Origin: Butyrivibrio hungatei NK4A153
GTDB taxonomy: Bacteria; Bacillota; Clostridia; Lachnospirales; Lachnospiraceae
Reading direction: 5' to 3'
DNA length: 64,000 bases
Assembly (NCBI RefSeq): GCF_000424465.1
Contig: NZ_AUJY01000002.1
Location: forward strand, 285,758 to 349,757
Shown here: positions 45,579 through 53,646 of the stretch, in pieces
Layout: every line of letters begins with the position of its first letter
Numbering within the stretch: position 1 is the stretch's first letter
The notes under the pieces: generated by a model
What the model was told of the DNA's origin: nothing
The model's input: only the letters and a program-made list of their open reading frames with translations
The model's database searches: none
Program-made: the position numbers and the translations under genes

Positions 45579-46328
45579 ATGAACGAGAAACAGAGTATTT
45601 TTGAAACTATTGCGCAGAGCTGGCAGTATTTTGCTGCGCTTGTAATATTGGTTGCGTTTGCATTTGTTATTACACTTGCGGTTGAAAAGGTTGCGGTAAG
45701 AAAAGAGGGTAAACAGGATCAGAAGCTTTTGAGTGTCCGCAAGATGGCTATTATCGGAGTCTTTTCCGCTGTTTCTTTTGTACTCATGCTTCTGGAGTTT
45801 CCGCTTCCGTTCGCACCTTCTTTTTATAAGTTTGATTTTAGTGATATGCCCGCACTTGTAGGAGGCTTCGCAGCAGGTCCTTTTGCAGGTGTAATGGTTG
45901 AGTTCATCAAGATATTATTAAAGCTTGTTATCAAGGGAACAAGCTCGGGATTTGTCGGTGAGATAGCAAATTTCGTTGTCGGTACTTCTTTTGTACTTCC
46001 CGCAACGATCATCTACAGACTTCATAAGTCAAGAAAGGTTGCGCTTATAAGCTGCATTGTCGGAACAGCCTTCATTACACTGGTAGGTTCACTTCTTAAC
46101 GCATTTTTCCTTCTCCCTGCATATGCAGTTATCTACGGCTGCGATATAAGTTCATTCGTGGAGATGGGAGCAGCTATAAATCCCGCGATCACGAACATAA
46201 CAACTTTTTGCTTGCTTGCGGTCGCACCGTTCAACCTCGTAAAGGGTATTGTGGACAGCGTGATAACATTTGCGCTATATAAGCACATAAGCCCGATACT
46301 TAAGGGAAACAGCAACAGAACAAAATAA
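45579..46328 (+). CDS. ECF transporter substrate-binding (S) component, RibU-like
   Basis: A 249-residue membrane protein with an extra N-terminal helix (~18-36) and then the six-helix ECF S-component core from ~50. MAIIGVFSAVSFVLMLLEFP and FYKFDFSDMPALVGGFAAGP match the riboflavin-binding RibU family, with the conserved Ala/Gly surface for docking to EcfT. It should bring riboflavin or FMN-type vitamins into the cell with the shared ECF energising module, which is not in this window. ATG 45579 has GGGAAGGA upstream. A terminator follows at 46343, so it is expressed alone. Confidence 0.88.
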   Translation: MNEKQSIFETIAQSWQYFAALVILVAFAFVITLAVEKVAVRKEGKQDQKLLSVRKMAIIGVFSAVSFVLMLLEFPLPFAPSFYKFDFSDMPALVGGFAAGPFAGVMVEFIKILLKLVIKGTSSGFVGEIANFVVGTSFVLPATIIYRLHKSRKVALISCIVGTAFITLVGSLLNAFFLLPAYAVIYGCDISSFVEMGAAINPAITNITTFCLLAVAPFNLVKGIVDSVITFALYKHISPILKGNSNRTK

Positions 46329-46342
46329 AACATCAAACAAAG

Positions 46343-46372
46343 AGGAGCGTTCGTAACGGAATGCTCCTTTTT
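46343..46372 (+). terminator. Rho-independent terminator after the RibU-like gene
   Basis: AGGAGC (46343-46348) pairs with GCTCCT (46363-46368), with a short inner TTC/GAA stem, followed by TTTT. The next promoter begins 3 bp after it. Confidence 0.85.
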
Positions 46373-46374
46373 AT

Positions 46375-46403
46375 TTGATAGAGACAGCTTCTTTTGGCAT
46401 AAT
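46375..46403 (+). promoter_or_regulatory. Promoter of the receptor-kinase array
   Basis: TTGATA (46375-46380) and CATAAT (46398-46403) are 17 bp apart, 67 bp before ATG 46470. It lies directly behind a terminator, so it is likely the main entry point for transcription of the regulator and the following kinases. No LytTR-type direct repeats were seen around it. Confidence 0.6.
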
Positions 46404-46469
46404 AGAAAGAAGCAGTTGGGGGACGCTGATTTTATAAGAGTTACAAACTTTAAGGCGAGGAGAACGGGC

Positions 46470-47186
46470 ATGATCAGGATAGCAGTTTGTGATGATTCGA
46501 AATTTATGCGTAGTGAAATAGGGAATAAGATACTCGATTATTCAGTGAAAAAAGATTTTGAGTATTCTCTGGATACCTATGATGTGGGGGAAAAGCTTGT
46601 GGAGTCAGGCGTAAAGTACGACCTGATATTTATGGACTATGAATTTGAAGATAACGGAGCGAACGGACTTGATATCGCGAGGAAGATCCGCGAGTCCGAT
46701 AAGAATTCGACTATTGTGTTTGTAAGCAGTTATCCGTCTATTGTTTTTGATACTTTTGAAGTAGGTACATTCAGGTTTTTGACAAAGCCTGTTGATGATA
46801 AAAAATTCTGTGAAGTTCTTGATGCCTTCATGCAGACGCTTAAAGAGGACAATGTTCTCAAGATACGTCTGGACGGCGAAAATCATTTTTTCAAAGAGAG
46901 CATAATCTCATATGTTGAAGGTATGGGTAAATACTGTATCTTACATTTCTGCGACGGCCGCGATAATATGGAGTGCCATGAGACTCTTGGTGCCATCGAA
47001 GGACGTCTTTCCTCAAAAAAGTTCTACAGATGTTATAAATCATTTCTGATCAATCTCGCTCAGGTTGATTCCTATAATCACAGCGAAGTGACCATGAGCA
47101 CAGGGGATAAGCTACTTATCAGCAGACTTAAGTATAAAGAGTTCAATGATATTTATGCGGATTACCTTGTGAAAGCGGGAGTGTGA
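46470..47186 (+). CDS. LytTR-family response regulator (AgrA-like)
   Basis: A 238-residue DNA-binding regulator. The receiver domain (1 to ~125) has the acidic pair D8-D9, the phosphoacceptor Asp at residue 56 (LIFMDYEFED), SS near residue 89 and Lys in FLTKPVDD. The LytTR domain (~138-235) has KIRLDGENHFFKESIISYVE, KKFYRCYKSFLINLAQVD and DKLLISRLKYKEF, typical of AgrA/LytR-type regulators that bind short direct repeats. ATG 46470 follows GCGAGGAG at a good distance; an upstream in-frame start at 46416 is unlikely. It is the only response regulator in the window and precedes four receptor kinases, so it is their probable common target. Confidence 0.93.
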   Translation: MIRIAVCDDSKFMRSEIGNKILDYSVKKDFEYSLDTYDVGEKLVESGVKYDLIFMDYEFEDNGANGLDIARKIRESDKNSTIVFVSSYPSIVFDTFEVGTFRFLTKPVDDKKFCEVLDAFMQTLKEDNVLKIRLDGENHFFKESIISYVEGMGKYCILHFCDGRDNMECHETLGAIEGRLSSKKFYRCYKSFLINLAQVDSYNHSEVTMSTGDKLLISRLKYKEFNDIYADYLVKAGV

Positions 47187-47199
47187 GGAGATGGATGGT

Positions 47200-48513
47200 A
47201 TGATGCAAAATATGGGGATTATTCTTGTTATATGTGCTATTCGTGCTTTTTTTGGATTTGCATGTTTCTGGATTGTTTTTGATAAGTTTTTTTCGTATCA
47301 AAGCAGAGAATGGAAAAAGACCAATTTGATTTGGATAGCTTTTTATATAGCCTTTTCGTTATCCTACAGATTAGCTGATTATGGACCAAGAATATTATCT
47401 GAATTTGTTTGGTGGGTATATCTTGTTAGAGCGATTCCTTTTTTATGGGCAAAGTATGGGATAAAGCCAAAGTTTATCATAATGGTTTTATTCTATGAAA
47501 ATATAGTAGATTGTTTTGCTCAGAATGTGGAATACTTATTTGTTGGAAAACTCCAGATTATTGGCTATCCCAAGATTACTGCTGATATTTCAGAAGCAAT
47601 AACAGAAATAATAGTGTTTGCTTTTTTGATGGTCTTAATACTTCTTAAACGTGTGAATATTATGAAAATCTATTTTACTGAATTGACAATTCTGGAATAT
47701 ATAATCTTATTTTTGACAAGTTTGGTCTATTCTGTGTTACAAGCGTCAATTCTTCGCGAGAACACGATTATTGAAGTAATGAGATTGATAACTGTTATTA
47801 TGTTTTTGTTCCTTATGATTGTCATAATGCATGTTATTATGGTTCGTGATGAGAATATATCAATGAATGCTATGATAGGTAATCTGAAAGAACCTATGAA
47901 ACAGATTACTGATTCATATATCGAGATGAATGAGAAGAATACTGAGCTTAGACGGTTCAGGCATGATACGAAGAATCTGCTTTTTGCACTTTCATCGCTT
48001 ATTTCGAATAAAAAATATGAGCAGGCATCGGAATATATTGAAAAAATGCAGGAGGAAATAGAAACAAACAAGGGTAAAGCTTTCGATACCGGTAATTTTA
48101 TTGCGGATGCGCTCCTGGAATCTAAAGCAAAGACTGCGGCACAAAATGAAATTACTATGACGGTTGAAGGCAACATCCCCGCAAACAGAATTGAAGATGT
48201 AAATCTTGTAATTCTGATTTCTAACCTTGTCGACAATGCTTTAGAAGCTGCGAAGAAGGTAGAAGGCGAGAAAAAGATTGAGATTCAGTCGATACTTAAG
48301 AAGAATATCTGGATTCTTTCTGTAAAGAATTCATGTGTGCAGGATGTGGTTATCAGAGAAAACAGAATTGAAACTACAAAAGAAGAGAAAGAGTCGCATG
48401 GGTTTGGAATCTCAAACATTGAGCGTGTGGCTAAGAAGTACGGCGGAAATTTGAAACTTAGCTGTGAGAACCAAGTATTTACAGCCAGAGCGACGCTTAT
48501 GCTTATGGCATAA
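47200..48513 (+). CDS. AgrC-like receptor histidine kinase, array copy 1
   Basis: A ~437-residue membrane kinase. The N-terminal ~215 residues form six or seven helices (sensor). The cytoplasmic part begins VRDENISMNAMIGN, then RRFRHDTKNLLFAL with the phosphoacceptor His (~253), NLVDNALEAAK (N box, ~345) and SHGFGISNIERVAKKYGGNL (G boxes, ~399), the pattern of the AgrC/ComD type HPK10 kinases that sense peptides. ATG 47200 lies 9 nt from GAGGAG and aligns with the start of the other copies; ATG 47191 is also in frame. The sensor half resembles copy 3 most, while the His-proximal linker is nearly that of copy 4. The ligand is unknown. Confidence 0.88.
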   Translation: MMQNMGIILVICAIRAFFGFACFWIVFDKFFSYQSREWKKTNLIWIAFYIAFSLSYRLADYGPRILSEFVWWVYLVRAIPFLWAKYGIKPKFIIMVLFYENIVDCFAQNVEYLFVGKLQIIGYPKITADISEAITEIIVFAFLMVLILLKRVNIMKIYFTELTILEYIILFLTSLVYSVLQASILRENTIIEVMRLITVIMFLFLMIVIMHVIMVRDENISMNAMIGNLKEPMKQITDSYIEMNEKNTELRRFRHDTKNLLFALSSLISNKKYEQASEYIEKMQEEIETNKGKAFDTGNFIADALLESKAKTAAQNEITMTVEGNIPANRIEDVNLVILISNLVDNALEAAKKVEGEKKIEIQSILKKNIWILSVKNSCVQDVVIRENRIETTKEEKESHGFGISNIERVAKKYGGNLKLSCENQVFTARATLMLMA

Positions 48514-48713
48514 AAATATCGTGCTGACTTATTTTTTGACTTACGGGAGGGGAATATGCTAAATGAACTGATTGGGGCTGTGATACAAGTGGTTATATTT
48601 GCACTTATACCGGTGATTATTTGGTTTATAACGGCGCGGAAAAAAGAAACATTTTTTTATTGGATTGGTTTCAGGAGACCTGCACAGGGCAAATGGCTAA
48701 AGACAGTTTTTAT
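48514..48713 (+). repeat. Direct repeat, first copy (intergenic plus 5' part of CPBP gene)
   Basis: This ~200-bp stretch after kinase copy 1 recurs at 51871-52070 after kinase copy 3, with one difference that I can see (C versus T near 48544). It covers the intergenic gap, the GGGAGGGG ribosome binding site and the first 53 codons of the CPBP gene, and ends at the TTTTAT motif where the second copy was deleted. Confidence 0.85.
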
Positions 48714-49155
48714 TACTGTTGTTTTGGCAGCCATATATATTATGCTTACTAATTTGAGTGTGAGGATATTGCCTGATGGAGTTACAACAGCCGGGGCTCA
48801 GTTTGCAGGGATGGGGGCTTCAGCTCTTCCTGCGGTTTTTATTTATGCGTTTGTTCGAACGGCGTTATCGGAAGAGATTCTTTTTAGAGGATTTATTTTG
48901 AAATGTGTTGAGCGAAAGTTTGGCTTTGCTATGGGAAATACGGTGCAGGCATTTTTGTTTGGTCTTATGCACGGAGTTCCGTTTGGGCTGGCAACAGGGA
49001 GCGTATGGGCTTTTTTATTACTTACAATGTTACCCGGGCTTTTTGGAGCGTATATGGGATGGATGAATGAGAAGAAGTTTGGCGGTTCGATTATTCCAAG
49101 TTGGATATTACACGGATGCATGAATTTTATGACTGCTATCATGTCTTTGATGTAA
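48556..49155 (+). CDS. CPBP-family intramembrane metalloprotease (Abi/Rce1-like), intact
   Basis: A 199-residue protein with about six helices. ALSEEILFRGFIL (Glu-Glu near residues 105-106, with Arg) is the CPBP motif 1, FGLMHG (~137) is motif 2 and SWILHGCMN (~185) is motif 3; all predicted metal or catalytic residues are present. Family members process prenylated proteins, mature peptide signals, or give immunity to bacteriocins. In lactic acid bacteria CPBP genes often sit in AgrC/ComD-type peptide signalling loci, matching this position between receptor kinases 1 and 2. An internally deleted copy lies at 51913. GGGAGGGG precedes ATG 48556. Confidence 0.88.
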   Translation: MLNELIGAVIQVVIFALIPVIIWFITARKKETFFYWIGFRRPAQGKWLKTVFITVVLAAIYIMLTNLSVRILPDGVTTAGAQFAGMGASALPAVFIYAFVRTALSEEILFRGFILKCVERKFGFAMGNTVQAFLFGLMHGVPFGLATGSVWAFLLLTMLPGLFGAYMGWMNEKKFGGSIIPSWILHGCMNFMTAIMSLM

Positions 49156-49246
49156 AAAAGATGTCTTTTGCATAAATGGGGGGATGGGGATTTGATTCAA
49201 AATATATGCATTATGCTGGCAATATATACAGTGCGGGGAGTGGTTG
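49125..49246 (+). repeat. Direct repeat, first copy (end of CPBP gene to start of kinase 2)
   Basis: This ~122-bp segment recurs at 52065-52186 with one mismatch seen by eye. It covers the last CPBP codons, the gap, and the first ~18 codons of kinase copies 2 and 4. The sensor halves diverge sharply right after it. Confidence 0.85.
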
Positions 49247-50508
49247 TATTTGCCAATTTTAGGATTGCTTTTAAGCATTTTTTTTATTTTCAAAGTAATG
49301 AGCGAAAGAAAAAGGACTGGATATGGCTTGGATTATATCTCGCTATTAATTACTTATATAGACCAATATTAAATTATGGACCAAGATCATTTCGTTTGAT
49401 TTTTCTTTTATTGTATTTATTTCGTATTGTGCCGTTTTTATGGTCTAGGTATGGATGTAAATTGTCATATTTGGTTATCTCGTTATTTTATGGAGGCATT
49501 ATTGATTCTATATCTGTAAATATAGATTATATATTTTGGGGCTATGCCAGAAGTAATATATATGCTGCATTAAATGCCGATGTTTCAATAATGATAACAG
49601 AGGTATTAGTGCTTATCTTTTTGTCGGTATTGCTATTGCTTAAGAAAGTGGGCTTTATAAAAGTCCATTTTACGGAGCTTGCGATTACAGAGTATATTTT
49701 ACTTTTTCTATTGGAGATGTCTTTGGGAATACTTCAAGCTAATACATTTAGATCAGAGGCGTACACAGATTCAATGAAAGGATTAAGTGTTTTTATATTT
49801 ATAGTTTTTATATCGCTTATCATACATATCATAATGGTTCGCGAACAAAACACATCCATGAATGACATGATAGGTAATCTGAAAGAACCTATGAAGCAGA
49901 TCACAGATTCTTATATCGAGATGAATGAGAAGAATACTGAGCTTAGAAGATTTAGGCATGATACGAAGAATCTTCTGCTGGCGTTACGATTCCTGGTTGC
50001 GGAAAAAGAAAATGATCAGGCAATTGAATATATCGACAAGATGCAGGAGGAAATAGAAGCAAACAAGGGTAAAGCTTTCGATACCGGAAATTTCATTGCG
50101 GATGCACTTCTTGAATCCAAGGCAAAGACCGCTGCACAAAATGATATTACTATGACGGTTGAAGGCAACATCCCTGCGAACAGGATTGAGGATGTGAACC
50201 TCGTAATACTGATTTCTAACCTTGTTGACAATGCCTTAGAAGCTGCGAAGCAGGTAGAAGGCGAGAAGAAGATTGAGATTCAGTCGATACTTAAGAAGAA
50301 TATTTGGATTCTTTATGTAAAGAATTCATGCGTACAGGATGTGGTTATCAGAGAAAACAGAATTGAGACCACAAAAGAAGAGAAGGAATCGCATGGCTTT
50401 GGGATCTCAAACATTGAACGAGTGGCTAAGAAATACGGCGGAAATTTGAAACTTAGCTGTGAGAATCGTGTGTTTACAGCCAGAGCGACGCTCATGCTTA
50501 TGGCGTGA
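49192..50508 (+). CDS. AgrC-like receptor histidine kinase, array copy 2
   Basis: A ~438-residue kinase with a six- or seven-helix sensor half and the same cytoplasmic half as its neighbours (MVREQNTSMNDMIGNLKEP, RRFRHDTKNLLLAL, NLVDNALEAAKQ, SHGFGISNIERVAKKYGG). No in-frame ATG lies near the start: TTG 49192 aligns with the ATG of copy 1 and is preceded by a G-rich stretch; another TTG is at 49168. The sensor differs strongly from copies 1 and 3 but shares its first helix with copy 4. The linker after the His (FLVAEKENDQAIEYID) is unique among the four. It presumably phosphorylates the regulator encoded at 46470. Confidence 0.85.
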   Translation: MIQNICIMLAIYTVRGVVVFANFRIAFKHFFYFQSNERKKKDWIWLGLYLAINYLYRPILNYGPRSFRLIFLLLYLFRIVPFLWSRYGCKLSYLVISLFYGGIIDSISVNIDYIFWGYARSNIYAALNADVSIMITEVLVLIFLSVLLLLKKVGFIKVHFTELAITEYILLFLLEMSLGILQANTFRSEAYTDSMKGLSVFIFIVFISLIIHIIMVREQNTSMNDMIGNLKEPMKQITDSYIEMNEKNTELRRFRHDTKNLLLALRFLVAEKENDQAIEYIDKMQEEIEANKGKAFDTGNFIADALLESKAKTAAQNDITMTVEGNIPANRIEDVNLVILISNLVDNALEAAKQVEGEKKIEIQSILKKNIWILYVKNSCVQDVVIRENRIETTKEEKESHGFGISNIERVAKKYGGNLKLSCENRVFTARATLMLMA

Positions 50509-50544
50509 TGGGGGTGTGCCAATAAAAATGCAAAATACAGGGAG

Positions 50545-51870
50545 ATGGGGGATTTGATTCAAAATATCTTGATTATTCTGGGAATAAGCGTTTTGCGTGG
50601 GATTACTGTCATTGCATGCTTTTGGATTATTTTTGAGCGCTTTTTTTCGTATCGTAGCAGAAAATGGGATATAGGTAGTTGGTTTGGGATTATTTTCTAT
50701 ATAGCAATTTCGCTGTTATATAGGTTTGCTTTAAACTCAGAGATACTTCTGATTAGCAGGATAATGCTGATTATACACTTAATTAGGATTATTCCCTTTT
50801 TGTGGGCAAAATATGGATTTGATCTGAAATTTCTGGTAATGGTGCTGTTTTATGAAAATATGATAGACTGCTTGGCACTGAATGTTGAGTATTTATTCGT
50901 GGTCAAGAGTAACATTGAGGGCTATAAAGGGATAGAGAGTGATTTCGCTATAGCTTTAACAGAAGTAGTTGTCTTGCTGTTCTTGTTACTATTAGTGGCA
51001 CTCAAAAAAGCAAATATCCTAAAGGTGTATTTTACTGAGCTTACTATACCGGAATATATTATTTTGTTCTTAAATTGTTTTTTTGGAGGAATATTACAAA
51101 GCGCTATCCTTAAAGAAAAGATGGTGGTTAGCGGAATGAGAACATTGTCATATATTACCTATGCATTACTTATGATTCTTATTATGCATGTCATAATGGT
51201 CCGAGAACAAAACACATCCATGAATGATATGATAGGTAACCTGAGTGGGCCTATGAAGCAGATTACAGATTCATATATTGAGATGAATGAGAAGAATACT
51301 GAGCTTAGAAGATTCAGGCATGATACAAAGAATCTTTTATTGGCATTAAGATCTCTTGCCATGGAGGGGAAGACTGAGCAGGTAGTCAATTACATCGATG
51401 AGATGCAGGATGTGGTGGATGCAAGCAGAGTAAAAGCATTCGATACCGGTAATTTTATCGCGGATGCACTTCTTGAATCCAAGGCAAAGACCGCTGCACA
51501 AAATGATATTATTATGACTGTTGAAGGCAACATCCCCGCGAACAGGATTGAGGATGTGAATCTTGTAATACTTATCTCTAACCTTGTCGACAATGCTTTA
51601 GAAGCTGCGAAGCAGGTAGAAGGCGAGAAAAAGATTGAGATACAGTCGATACTCAAGAAAAACATTTGGATTCTTTCCGTAAAGAATTCATGTGTGCAGG
51701 ATGTGGTTATCAGAGAAAACAGAATTGAAACTACAAAAGAAGAGAAAGAATCTCATGGATTTGGAATCTCAAACATTGAACGAGTGGCTAAGAAATACGG
51801 CGGAAATTTGAAACTTAGCTGTGAGAATCGTGTGTTTACAGCCAGAGCGACGCTTATGCTTATGGCATAA
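50545..51870 (+). CDS. AgrC-like receptor histidine kinase, array copy 3
   Basis: A ~441-residue kinase. Its sensor half is closest to copy 1 (FWIIFERFFSY, PFLWAKYGFDLKFLVMVLFY), while the linker after the His (RSLAMEGKTEQVVNYIDEMQ) and an SGP in place of KEP before PMKQITD are its own. The catalytic GHKL part is nearly identical to the others. ATG 50545 is in frame here because of one extra G relative to copies 2 and 4; TTG 50554, which aligns with their starts, has better spacing from GGGAG. It opens the second unit of the duplicated block (kinase, CPBP, kinase). Confidence 0.87.
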   Translation: MGDLIQNILIILGISVLRGITVIACFWIIFERFFSYRSRKWDIGSWFGIIFYIAISLLYRFALNSEILLISRIMLIIHLIRIIPFLWAKYGFDLKFLVMVLFYENMIDCLALNVEYLFVVKSNIEGYKGIESDFAIALTEVVVLLFLLLLVALKKANILKVYFTELTIPEYIILFLNCFFGGILQSAILKEKMVVSGMRTLSYITYALLMILIMHVIMVREQNTSMNDMIGNLSGPMKQITDSYIEMNEKNTELRRFRHDTKNLLLALRSLAMEGKTEQVVNYIDEMQDVVDASRVKAFDTGNFIADALLESKAKTAAQNDIIMTVEGNIPANRIEDVNLVILISNLVDNALEAAKQVEGEKKIEIQSILKKNIWILSVKNSCVQDVVIRENRIETTKEEKESHGFGISNIERVAKKYGGNLKLSCENRVFTARATLMLMA

Positions 51871-52070
51871 AAATATCGTGCTGACTTATTTTTTGACTTA
51901 TGGGAGGGGAATATGCTAAATGAACTGATTGGGGCTGTGATACAAGTGGTTATATTTGCACTTATACCGGTGATTATTTGGTTTATAACGGCGCGGAAAA
52001 AAGAAACATTTTTTTATTGGATTGGTTTCAGGAGACCTGCACAGGGCAAATGGCTAAAGACAGTTTTTAT
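51871..52070 (+). repeat. Direct repeat, second copy (intergenic plus 5' part of deleted CPBP gene)
   Basis: Nearly identical to 48514-48713, showing that kinase, protease and kinase genes were duplicated as a block. It ends at TTTTAT (52065-52070), the junction of the CPBP deletion. Confidence 0.85.
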
Positions 52071-52095
52071 GACTGCTATCATGTCTTTGATGTAA
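51913..52095 (+). pseudogene. Internally deleted CPBP protease gene
   Basis: A 60-codon remnant. Its first 53 codons equal the intact gene at 48556 and its last codons equal that gene's end (TAIMSLM). Comparison shows an exact 417-bp loss between two TTTTAT hexamers (48708-48713 and 49125-49130 in the intact copy). The deletion is in frame (139 codons) but removes all three catalytic motifs, leaving about one or two helices. The ribosome binding site is kept, so a small membrane peptide of 60 residues could still be made. I treat it as a broken gene; a residual role as a small peptide is possible but unsupported. Confidence 0.88.
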
Positions 52096-52186
52096 AAAAT
52101 ATGTCTTTTGCATAAATGGGGGGATGGGGATTTGATTCAAAATATATGCATTATGCTGGCAATATATACAGTGCGGGGAGTGGTTG
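52065..52186 (+). repeat. Direct repeat, second copy (end of deleted CPBP gene to start of kinase 4)
   Basis: Matches 49125-49246 with a single visible mismatch (T for G near 52100). It marks the right-hand part of the duplicated block. Confidence 0.85.
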
Positions 52187-53448
52187 GACTCGCAAATTAT
52201 TGGCTGGCGTTTGAAAAATTCTTTGTTTTTCCAAGTTTAAAACAGAAGAAAGCTAAATGGATCGGAATTGGAGTTTATTTTGTAATTAATTATCTATACG
52301 AACCTATGATACATTATGGGCCATTGTCACTGTATTATGTTGTTTTGGTGCTGTACCTTGTGCGCATAGTGACTTTTTTATGGGCGGGATATGGGTTTGA
52401 CTGGACATACATGGCACTTGCGTTGTTCTATGGGAATTGGATAGATTGCATTTCTCAAAATATACAAATTGTGTTCATGGAAAATATTAGTGGTGGCTTT
52501 TATTATGCTTTTGAAGCAGATATTTTTGTGATGCTGACAGAAATATTGGTGTTATGCGTTCTCATAGTGTTGGTGTTGTTAAAACGAGCAAATATCTTAA
52601 GAGTTTATTTTACAAAACTGACTACTTATGAATATATTCTTCTGTTTATGGTGAATATGTCATTTTCACTTATGGAAGTGAGGATTTTTGAGTTATATAA
52701 GGTTACTGCTTCGGTTAGAGTGCTAAGTGCTATTACTTTTATACTGCTTATATCGCTTATCATACATATCATAATGGTTCGCGAACAAAACACATCCATG
52801 AATGACATGATAGGTAATCTGAAAGAACCTATGAAGCAGATTACAGATTCTTATATCGAGATGAATGAGAAAAATACTGAGCTTAGACGTTTCAGGCATG
52901 ATACGAAGAATCTGCTTTTTGCACTTTCATCGCTTATTTCGGATAAAAAATATGAGCAGGCATCGGAATATATTGAAAAGATGCAGGAGGAAATAGAAGC
53001 AAACAAGGGTAAAGCTTTCGATACCGGAAATTTCATTGCGGATGCACTTCTTGAATCCAAGGCAAAGACCGCTGCACAAAATGATATTATTATGACTGTT
53101 GAAGGCAACATCCCCGCGAACAGGATTGAGAATGTGAATCTTGTAATTCTGATTTCTAACCTTGTCGATAATGCCATAGAAGCAGCAATGCAGGTCGAAG
53201 GTGAGAAAAAGATTGAGATACAGTCGATACTTAAGAAGAATATCTGGATTTTATCGGTAAAGAATTCATGCGTACAGGATGTGGTTATCAGAGAAAACAG
53301 AATTGAGACCACAAAAGAAGAGAAGGAATCGCACGGTTTTGGAATCTCAAACATTGAACGTGTGGCTAAGAAATACGGCGGCAATCTGAAACTTAGTTGC
53401 GAAAACCGTGTGTTTACAGCCAGAGCGACGCTGATGCTTATGGCGTGA
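52132..53448 (+). CDS. AgrC-like receptor histidine kinase, array copy 4
   Basis: A ~438-residue kinase. Its first ~18 codons are identical to copy 2 and the end of its membrane half (LISLIIHIIMVREQNTSMND) is shared with copy 2, while the middle of the sensor is distinct. The His linker (FALSSLISDKKYEQASEYIE) matches copy 1 with one change, so the gene is a mosaic. The N box reads NLVDNAIEAAM instead of NLVDNALEAAK. The His, N and G boxes are intact. As in copy 2, the conserved start is TTG (52132), with a TTG at 52108 as alternative. A strong terminator follows. Confidence 0.86.
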   Translation: MIQNICIMLAIYTVRGVVGLANYWLAFEKFFVFPSLKQKKAKWIGIGVYFVINYLYEPMIHYGPLSLYYVVLVLYLVRIVTFLWAGYGFDWTYMALALFYGNWIDCISQNIQIVFMENISGGFYYAFEADIFVMLTEILVLCVLIVLVLLKRANILRVYFTKLTTYEYILLFMVNMSFSLMEVRIFELYKVTASVRVLSAITFILLISLIIHIIMVREQNTSMNDMIGNLKEPMKQITDSYIEMNEKNTELRRFRHDTKNLLFALSSLISDKKYEQASEYIEKMQEEIEANKGKAFDTGNFIADALLESKAKTAAQNDIIMTVEGNIPANRIENVNLVILISNLVDNAIEAAMQVEGEKKIEIQSILKKNIWILSVKNSCVQDVVIRENRIETTKEEKESHGFGISNIERVAKKYGGNLKLSCENRVFTARATLMLMA

Positions 53449-53523
53449 CATTGATTGGATTTAGGAACCTAATATTTGTGAAAATACAAATCAGATTGGT
53501 ATTTCTGTTAACGACCTATAAAA

Positions 53524-53562
53524 GGAATCAAATGTACAAAAGTGCATTTGGTTCCCTTTTTT
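53524..53562 (+). terminator. Rho-independent terminator after the kinase array
   Basis: GGAATCAAATGTAC (53524-53537) pairs with GTGCATTTGGTTCC (53542-53555) with two G-U pairs around an AAAA loop, followed by six T. It separates the kinases from the ABC transporter genes. Confidence 0.9.
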
Positions 53563-53646
53563 GTATAGTTGGTTCCCAAAAGCAAATTCTAAGCACATTG
53601 GCTGATAAGATTAGACAGGATAAAGAATGGGAAAAGGGGGATGCTT

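Noticed and set aside
46404..53640. Search for AgrB/AgrD-like genes or a double-glycine bacteriocin precursor near the receptor kinases
   Set aside because: No small frame with a suitable ribosome binding site, leader or Cys-containing core was seen in the gaps; a signal gene, if any, is outside the window.
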